From: Campylobacterota bacterium
Lineage (GTDB): Bacteria; Campylobacterota; Campylobacteria; Campylobacterales; Sulfurospirillaceae
Direction of reading: 5' to 3'
Assembly (NCBI GenBank): GCA_009930355.1
Contig: RZYK01000021.1
Location: 1-18,543 of the forward strand
DNA length: 18,543 nucleotides
Shown: positions 13,648 through 18,543 of the stretch, piece by piece
Numbering within the stretch: the stretch's first letter is position 1
How the letters are laid out: every line of letters starts with the position of its first letter
Notes under the pieces: generated by a model
What the model was told of the DNA's origin: nothing
The model's database searches: none
Seen by the model: the letters and a program-made list of their open reading frames with translations, nothing else
Position numbers and translations under genes: made by a program

Positions 13648-14385
13648 CGCATCCAAGTCAAGACACGCCGCTTTATAAGACGAGGGAGAAATTTGAAACA
13701 GTTTTTTAAAATGCCTTATAAAGTGGCTTTGGTCATAAAACCCTGCACGCAAACCCACTTCGGTCATCGACGTACTTTTTTCTATCAAACATTTCGCTTT
13801 TCGCACACGGTTTTGAATCTGAAATCTATGGGGAGTCATCCCAACATTTTCATCAAACTTGCGTATAAAATGGTACTTGCTCATAGCGCTGTACCGTGAT
13901 AAATGCTCACCATCGATAGAATCTTCGGGGTACTCTTCCAAAAAGGTTTTAACGGTATCGAGGCTATGATGTTTTTGAAAGATAGAGCCATGATGCGCAT
14001 ACACAAAGTGCAAACGCTCGCCAAATAAGAAAGAGTTACCCTCCTCTAAAAATCCCAACTCCACTAAAATACGTACATACTCACCAATAATGGCTTCTGC
14101 CTCAAGCACTGTCTGCGACTCTAAAAATCCTCTTTTAAGACTTAAGACGATCATGTCGTACGCATCTACACACGTTATTTCATGCACATCATAAGGATTG
14201 ATGACAAAAGACATCGCGTTTTGATACACGTTTTCTTCGCCATTGAGCCTAAGCGAAAGTACGCCATTTTGGACGATACCAAGGGTATAACTTGAGATAT
14301 GACTGTGCAGAGGATACGAAAACGTAGCCTCTTTTAACACGATAAATTCCAAGTCAGCATACGCTGTTTTACAATAATAAACCAT
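13618..14385 (-). CDS. AraC-family transcriptional regulator with N-terminal cupin domain
   Basis: A 255-residue AraC-type activator. The N-terminal 100 residues form an AraC-binding cupin-like sensor (HSH at 27-29, NPYDVHEI near 63-70). The C-terminal double helix-turn-helix covers about 160-238 (SRYSAMSKYHFIRKFDENVGMTPHRF, split, and MTEVGLRAGFYDQSHFIRHFKKLFQISPSSY, split), with the typical GFYDQSHFIRHFKK second recognition region. Its ATG directly follows the stop of the hydrolase gene (TAAATG), so the two are translationally coupled and the regulator may control the hydrolase. The inducer is unknown. It overlaps the cupin gene tail to tail by 30 bases. Confidence 0.92.
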   Translation of the reverse strand: MVYYCKTAYADLEFIVLKEATFSYPLHSHISSYTLGIVQNGVLSLRLNGEENVYQNAMSFVINPYDVHEITCVDAYDMIVLSLKRGFLESQTVLEAEAIIGEYVRILVELGFLEEGNSFLFGERLHFVYAHHGSIFQKHHSLDTVKTFLEEYPEDSIDGEHLSRYSAMSKYHFIRKFDENVGMTPHRFQIQNRVRKAKCLIEKSTSMTEVGLRAGFYDQSHFIRHFKKLFQISPSSYKAACLDLDALAKSRKKLR

Positions 14386-14967
14386 TTAGTTCTCAAGTCT
14401 CATCGCACGGATAGCCTCTTCTAAAAACTGGCAATACTCAACATAGCCTTTGGCATCATAATGAAGAGACAGAGGGTTCATAAAGCCGTGTAAATACGCT
14501 GTTTTCAAACACGTAACCGTCTCATGTTTAACAAGCTCTTTGATCAGAGCATCGACGTCAAAGTGTTTCTCACTGTTAGGAAAAATAAGTGTGCAAGGTA
14601 CATGTGGATTTGCATCTAAGAAGTAGCGAATCTGCGAAGCATAAAAACCAAAAAAACCTTTTATCTTCGCATCTTTCCGTCCATCAAGCGCTTTCCAAAT
14701 GGCTGATGCACCCATGCTAAAACCTATGATTATAACTTCTTCATCGCAAAAGGCATCAAGCGTTTTTTGACACATTTTGGCATAATTTTCAAGCCCACAC
14801 GTTTGCGTAAACGTTGCATACGCTTCGGTTTCATCGTGAAAATCCATACACGTTGCATCGTAAGGATCAAGAATGTGTACTTCTTCGCACACAGACTCAA
14901 AACGGTGTTTAAAAGTTTCAATGGCGTTTGTGTAACCAAAAATATCGGTGGCTAAGAGAATTTTCAC
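14386..14967 (-). CDS. dienelactone hydrolase-like alpha/beta hydrolase
   Basis: A 193-residue cytoplasmic alpha/beta hydrolase resembling the dienelactone hydrolase family. The nucleophile elbow is G82-F-S84-M-G86. H160 in YLHGFMNP is the likely catalytic histidine, and D137 is a candidate acid. Family members often use cysteine as nucleophile, whereas here it is serine. The start is GTG (14965-14967), only one base after the rloB stop, without a clear ribosome site, so it probably depends on coupling to the upstream gene. It is directly followed by the araC gene. Substrate unknown. Confidence 0.8.
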   Translation of the reverse strand: MKILLATDIFGYTNAIETFKHRFESVCEEVHILDPYDATCMDFHDETEAYATFTQTCGLENYAKMCQKTLDAFCDEEVIIIGFSMGASAIWKALDGRKDAKIKGFFGFYASQIRYFLDANPHVPCTLIFPNSEKHFDVDALIKELVKHETVTCLKTAYLHGFMNPLSLHYDAKGYVEYCQFLEEAIRAMRLEN

Positions 14968-14968
14968 T

Positions 14969-15709
14969 TTACATACACAAACTGTTCAATAACTCCACGA
15001 GTTTGTGTATTGTTGTAGAGGGATTGTCACTTTCAGGATTATGACCTTCTCCATAAGAATCCATTAATCTTTTTGCATTCTTAACGGCAGTGTCTTGCAA
15101 AGTATAGAGCTCTTCAAAAATATATTTTGCATAATCAGTCTGTTTAATCGTATCCTTATCAAGATGCACAAACTTTGAAGCATTACAAGCTTTTAATTTT
15201 TCTATCACTTTTGTTAAAAGGTTGTCTCGTGAAATTGCACTATCAACATAATGAAAATGAAGTAAATACCACAATTCGAAGGCATCATTAGAGTAAGCCA
15301 CTTCAACTCTTAACCGTCTTGCCTGAATTAAAGCATTATTAAAATCCTCTGTACTGTGTCCTCCCCCATTAATGCGTTCTTTATCTCTATCAATAACAAT
15401 CCATTTGTGACGAAAATCTTTGTAAGTTTTTCTGCTAAATCCACATTTATGTTTTTTTAAATCTTCTAAAATGCCCGTTGGATGAGTATTAGTATGATTG
15501 GCTATCACAAAGGAATCAGGCGTGATTTTTCGTGACGATTTTAACTGTGCGACAAGCATTTTAAAATATGTTGGAGCAGAAGCCTCATCTTCACACGCAA
15601 TGATAATATTGGGGATTTTTTCTTTCGTTGCGCTTTTACGCTTTAAGTCTTGTTTTGTTTGCTCTTTTTTTAGTGCTTGTTCAGCCGCTTTATCTTTTCG
15701 CCTTCTCAT
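14969..15709 (-). CDS. RloB-family protein (Toprim-like nuclease partner)
   Basis: A 246-residue member of the RloB family, usually encoded beside an AAA ATPase in restriction or defence islands. After a basic N-terminus (1-30), strand IIIACEDEASAPTYF (35-49) carries the candidate Toprim glutamate E40. The acidic pair D107-x-D109 follows (WIVIDRDKE), then the family signature AYSNDAFELWYLLHF (138-152) and NPSTTIHKLVELL near the C-terminus. The usual EGxTE form of the first motif is altered to CEDEAS here. It starts 2 bases after the rloA stop, so the pair is co-expressed. The nuclease function is an inference from the Toprim-like residues. Confidence 0.83.
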   Translation of the reverse strand: MRRRKDKAAEQALKKEQTKQDLKRKSATKEKIPNIIIACEDEASAPTYFKMLVAQLKSSRKITPDSFVIANHTNTHPTGILEDLKKHKCGFSRKTYKDFRHKWIVIDRDKERINGGGHSTEDFNNALIQARRLRVEVAYSNDAFELWYLLHFHYVDSAISRDNLLTKVIEKLKACNASKFVHLDKDTIKQTDYAKYIFEELYTLQDTAVKNAKRLMDSYGEGHNPESDNPSTTIHKLVELLNSLCM

Positions 15710-15711
15710 AG

Positions 15712-16983
15712 CTAAAACTCAAACTTTCCAAGATACGGAATGGCTCCGTATTTCCCTTGAATGTACTCTTTTTCAAAGTCTGCATCTTTTCGTACATCTT
15801 TAAACTCTGCTAGCGCATTTAGATAAGTAGAACCATACACATCTTTTTCTGTAAACCAAATTTGGTCTCGTCTAAATAAATGTGGCTTTAAAAGATTGGT
15901 ATCGTGGGTCGTGAAAATGAGTTGAGCATTTTTGGTATTTACTTTTGGGTCATGAAAAAGTTTAATGAGGTGCATCGTAAGCATTGGATGTAAACTTGCA
16001 TCAAGTTCATCAATCGCTAAAATTTTGCCTTCTTGTAAAGTATTTAAAATTGGTGCTGACATTTTGAAAAATTTTTGTGTACCTAACGATTCTTCATCAT
16101 CTAGCTCAAAAATTTCCTTGCCTACTACACTATTTTTGTCATCAAATTTTGTATGATATGTGTTAATATCTACTTGCTTTAACCCGCCATCTTCTAAAAT
16201 CTTTTGCTTTATTTCATCTGGTAACCGTAGTTCTTCCAATACTTCATTAGGTACATTGTTTTTTTCCAATGCAATATCTTCAATACCAATATCTGCCGTC
16301 TTTACAAGTTTAATAATTTCTTTTCTAAAATTCTCATTTTCCATTTGTTGCATCGTATAATTTGCATATCCATCATGCTCAACACCATTAATGACATTAA
16401 AATGATTAAACCATTGTAAAATACTTTTAGAAATTTCACCACCATCTTGGTCACACTTCCAAAGGAATAGCTGGTTAGGAGAGATTTTAATTTTTGCATT
16501 TTTTTTATCAAAAAATGGGTACCCCTCTTTAAAAGTTGGATTGACATACTCTTCTTCATCCACTTCACGATAAAACAATTTTGCTTCTTTTCCCTTTTCA
16601 TCAGCATAAAGCCATTCCGTATAAACCGTTGTAGTATCCATTTCAAAGCCGTAACGGTATTTCGTCATGCCGATAAAAAAGATAATCTCAAAGGTGCTAG
16701 AAGCATCTTGTGTTGAAGTATTGAGCTTAAAAGGATCATGCGGAAGCATATCGGTTGATTGGATGACTTTCAGTTTATTGAGCACTACACGTCTCATAAA
16801 TGCCATTGCTCTTAAAACGTTACTCTTTCCACTCGCATTGGCGCCATAAATGACAGCACTGTTGAGTAACTCATAATTTCGAATGTTAAAGCATCTTTCT
16901 TTGTCTTTAGTGGCGCTCATCATACTCAAAGTGACTTTGTCTTTAATCGATCGATAATTATCGACACTAAATTGAACTAACAT
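15712..16983 (-). CDS. AAA family ATPase, RloA-like, partner of RloB
   Basis: A 423-residue SMC/ABC-type ATPase of the AAA15/AAA21 group. It has Walker A GANASGKS (47-54), a signature-like SLGTQ near 299-303, Walker B ILAIDELDASLHP with D325 and E326, and a switch histidine near 360 (TTHDTNLL). Such ATPases act as sensors in anti-phage pairs such as PARIS (AriA with the Toprim AriB). The MLVQFSVDNYRSI opening is typical. The ATG has AAGGAG 8 bases upstream. The gene looks more AT-rich than the neighbouring dbpA (for example 21 of 60 G/C at 16081-16140 against 28 of 60 at 17521-17580), consistent with acquisition. Confidence 0.85.
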   Translation of the reverse strand: MLVQFSVDNYRSIKDKVTLSMMSATKDKERCFNIRNYELLNSAVIYGANASGKSNVLRAMAFMRRVVLNKLKVIQSTDMLPHDPFKLNTSTQDASSTFEIIFFIGMTKYRYGFEMDTTTVYTEWLYADEKGKEAKLFYREVDEEEYVNPTFKEGYPFFDKKNAKIKISPNQLFLWKCDQDGGEISKSILQWFNHFNVINGVEHDGYANYTMQQMENENFRKEIIKLVKTADIGIEDIALEKNNVPNEVLEELRLPDEIKQKILEDGGLKQVDINTYHTKFDDKNSVVGKEIFELDDEESLGTQKFFKMSAPILNTLQEGKILAIDELDASLHPMLTMHLIKLFHDPKVNTKNAQLIFTTHDTNLLKPHLFRRDQIWFTEKDVYGSTYLNALAEFKDVRKDADFEKEYIQGKYGAIPYLGKFEF

Positions 16984-17093
16984 TAGGTAACTCCTTGTTT
17001 TATTACCTATATAGTATTACTAAAAAACAAAATAAAGCTTATTTTTGTAAATTATTAACAAATATTGTGTTTATTATATAAGTTATACACATT

Positions 17094-18485
17094 TTACCCC
17101 AATTTCCATATCTTAAACCGTCTGTTTTTAATCGTCGTTGCACAAAGCCCATCAAAGGCTTTATCGGCGTATTCTCTGGCTATGGCGACGTAGGAGAACT
17201 TCTCTAGGATGTCGATTTTGCCGATGAGACTTGCTTCCAGTCCTAAGTCTTTGGTGAGTGTGCCTAAAATGTCGCCTGCTCGCATTTTGTGTTTTTTGCC
17301 TGCATCAATGCAGAGCGTGATAAACGAAGCTCTTTTAGGGTTTACATGTAAAGGTGAAAGCGCACCCAACTCTTTACATGTAAAGGCAAATCCCGCACTT
17401 TTAAGTTCGTTCAAAAAGCCCTCTTCGCTTTGTGTCACGAAGCTGATTGCTTTGCCCTCTTTTCCCATACGACCCGTTCTGCCGATACGATGCGTGTAGA
17501 TTTCCATCGTTTGAGGAAGGTCGTAGTTGATAACCATCTCCACATCTTTAATGTCTAGCCCACGAGAAGCAAGGTCGGTGGCAACTAAGATTTGCGCACT
17601 GCCGTTGGCAAAGAGAAGCAAATTTTCATCTCTGGCGATTTGCTCCAAATCCCCGTGCAAGCAGAGCGCGTCAAACCCCTCATCGTAAAGATACGCTTGA
17701 AGCTCGGCAACGCCCACTTTGGTTTTACAGAAGATAATGACCGAAGTTGGCACTGTGCTTAATAAAAGCGCTTTAAGGGCTTTTTCTTTTTCAGACTCAT
17801 CCACACGCAAAACACTCTGCTCAATCGCTAAAGGCGCATGTTTTTCTTCCTCTTCAAGACTTACATGTAACGCCTCTTTTTGCACCTCTTGGCACATCTG
17901 CTCTATCTCTTTAGGAAAGGTGGCGGAGAAAAGCAGGGTTTGACGCTCTTTTGGCATTTGGGCGATAATTTTCTCGATGTCCTCGAAAAAGCCCATATCG
18001 AGCATTCTATCCGCCTCATCCAAAACCAGCGTTTTAATGTGCGAAAAGTCAATGGTTTTCTCACTTAGATGCTGCAAAATGCGCCCAGGGGTGCCTACCA
18101 CAATGTGCGCGCCATGTTCTAGGTTAATGCATTGAGGCACAAAACGTGTTCCTCCACAGAGCGTTACAATTTTAACATTGTGTGTAAACGTTGCCACTTT
18201 GCGAAGTTCGCTACTCACTTGTTCAGCAAGTTCTCTCGTGGGACATAAAACGACCGATTGGATGCGCATCTGTTTTACATGTAAGCCTAAAAGTAAGGGC
18301 AATCCAAAGGCGAGTGTCTTGCCACTGCCTGTTTTTGCCTTGGCAACGATATCTCGTCCTTCTAAAATGAAAGGGAGGGAAGCTTCTTGAATAGGGGTCA
18401 TCGTTTGATACCCCAAACGGGTTAAAGTTTCTAGCATAGCGCTGTTTTGAATCAAATGATTAAAGGGAGTTGTTTGTTTTTTCAT
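17094..18485 (-). CDS. dbpA: DEAD-box ATP-dependent RNA helicase DbpA
   Basis: A cytoplasmic DEAD-box helicase that remodels 23S rRNA during large-subunit assembly in the families where it has been studied. The 463-residue product has a Q-motif (TPIQEASLP), Walker A AKTGSGKT (50-57), PTREL, GGT, TPGR, DEAD (156-159) and SAT (187-189), then RGLDI and HRIGRTGR in the second RecA domain. The last 75 or so residues (SFITLCIDAGKKHKMRAGDI to FKIWKLG) form the DbpA RNA-binding domain, which supports the specific name. The ATG at 18483-18485 fits the conserved start. An in-frame extension to 18542 is unlikely. The coding sequence holds four copies of TTACATGTAA. Confidence 0.93.
   Translation of the reverse strand: MKKQTTPFNHLIQNSAMLETLTRLGYQTMTPIQEASLPFILEGRDIVAKAKTGSGKTLAFGLPLLLGLHVKQMRIQSVVLCPTRELAEQVSSELRKVATFTHNVKIVTLCGGTRFVPQCINLEHGAHIVVGTPGRILQHLSEKTIDFSHIKTLVLDEADRMLDMGFFEDIEKIIAQMPKERQTLLFSATFPKEIEQMCQEVQKEALHVSLEEEEKHAPLAIEQSVLRVDESEKEKALKALLLSTVPTSVIIFCKTKVGVAELQAYLYDEGFDALCLHGDLEQIARDENLLLFANGSAQILVATDLASRGLDIKDVEMVINYDLPQTMEIYTHRIGRTGRMGKEGKAISFVTQSEEGFLNELKSAGFAFTCKELGALSPLHVNPKRASFITLCIDAGKKHKMRAGDILGTLTKDLGLEASLIGKIDILEKFSYVAIAREYADKAFDGLCATTIKNRRFKIWKLG
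17341..17352. repeat. TTTACATGTAAA palindrome inside dbpA
   Basis: An exact 12-bp copy read in frame as Leu-His-Val (SPLHVNPK). Confidence 0.8.
17372..17385. repeat. CTTTACATGTAAAG palindrome inside dbpA
   Basis: A 14-bp copy 20 bases from the previous one. It is read in a different frame, as Phe-Thr-Cys-Lys. Confidence 0.8.
17861..17870. repeat. TTACATGTAA palindrome inside dbpA
   Basis: An exact 10-bp copy read in frame as Leu-His-Val (EALHVSLEE). Confidence 0.8.
18275..18284. repeat. TTACATGTAA palindrome inside dbpA
   Basis: An exact 10-bp copy read in frame as Leu-His-Val (LLGLHVKQ). Confidence 0.8.
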
Positions 18486-18543
18486 GGTGAAAATAGTATC
18501 ACATTTTTTTATAAAAACCTTACAATCATTTGGTATAATCAAT

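Noticed and set aside
2127..18284. TTTACATGTAAA as an operator of a specific regulator
   Set aside because: Six of the ten copies are inside coding sequences, so a dedicated operator role is not supported for the set as a whole, though individual sites could be bound.
18486..18542. 19-residue N-terminal extension of dbpA
   Set aside because: The DbpA family start fits the ATG at 18483-18485; the extension is poorly helicase-like and touches the window edge.
1..18543. CRISPR array, tRNA or rRNA genes, complete insertion sequence or integrase
   Set aside because: No regularly spaced repeats, cloverleaf or rRNA sequence, transposase or recombinase motifs were recognised on either strand.

Overview
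The window most resembles a chromosomal segment of a Campylobacterota bacterium close to Sulfurospirillum or Wolinella. Supporting signs are the AT-rich DNA, a short 88-residue GroES, a short Opr-type porin ending in phenylalanine, and a periplasmic [FeFe]-hydrogenase with a Tat-bearing small subunit. The genus is inferred from gene character, not from a database match.

Layout. 90-2158: the groES-groEL operon, with a sigma70-type promoter and a CIRCE element. 2172-3547: a small porin and, convergently, a LUD-domain protein. 3563-4382: a divergent promoter region, yebC and its terminator. 4389-12206: one long minus-strand operon. Its transcription order is hydA, hydB, a cytochrome b, a hairpin, hydG, aspA, hydE, hydF and a small basic protein. 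12207-12532: the operon's upstream region and, on the plus strand, a relic of a yebC 3' end. 12533-13647: an exported DUF3237 protein and a cupin, separated by a strong dyad. 13618-16983: a tightly packed minus-strand set, an AAA ATPase (RloA-like), an RloB-family protein, a dienelactone-hydrolase-like protein and an AraC regulator. 17094-18485: dbpA.

How the genes work together. HydA, Tat-exported with HydB, should oxidise or produce H2 on the periplasmic side and exchange electrons with the quinone pool through the four-helix cytochrome b. HydE, HydF and HydG build the H-cluster. AspA in the same operon may supply ammonia for the bridging amine, which is an inference.

Two results stand out. 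First, the hydrogenase operon is bracketed by direct repeats of the yebC 3' end plus its terminator palindrome (4320-4382 and 12461-12524; 28 of 33 coding bases identical, four of the five differences silent). This looks like the footprint of cassette insertion at yebC. Second, the palindrome TTACATGTAA occurs ten times exactly in 18.5 kb, in gene ends and inside coding sequences, usually read in frame as Leu-His-Val. That suggests a genome-wide iterated palindrome. The RloA/RloB pair is a plausible anti-phage module. No tRNA, rRNA, CRISPR array, integrase or complete insertion sequence was seen.
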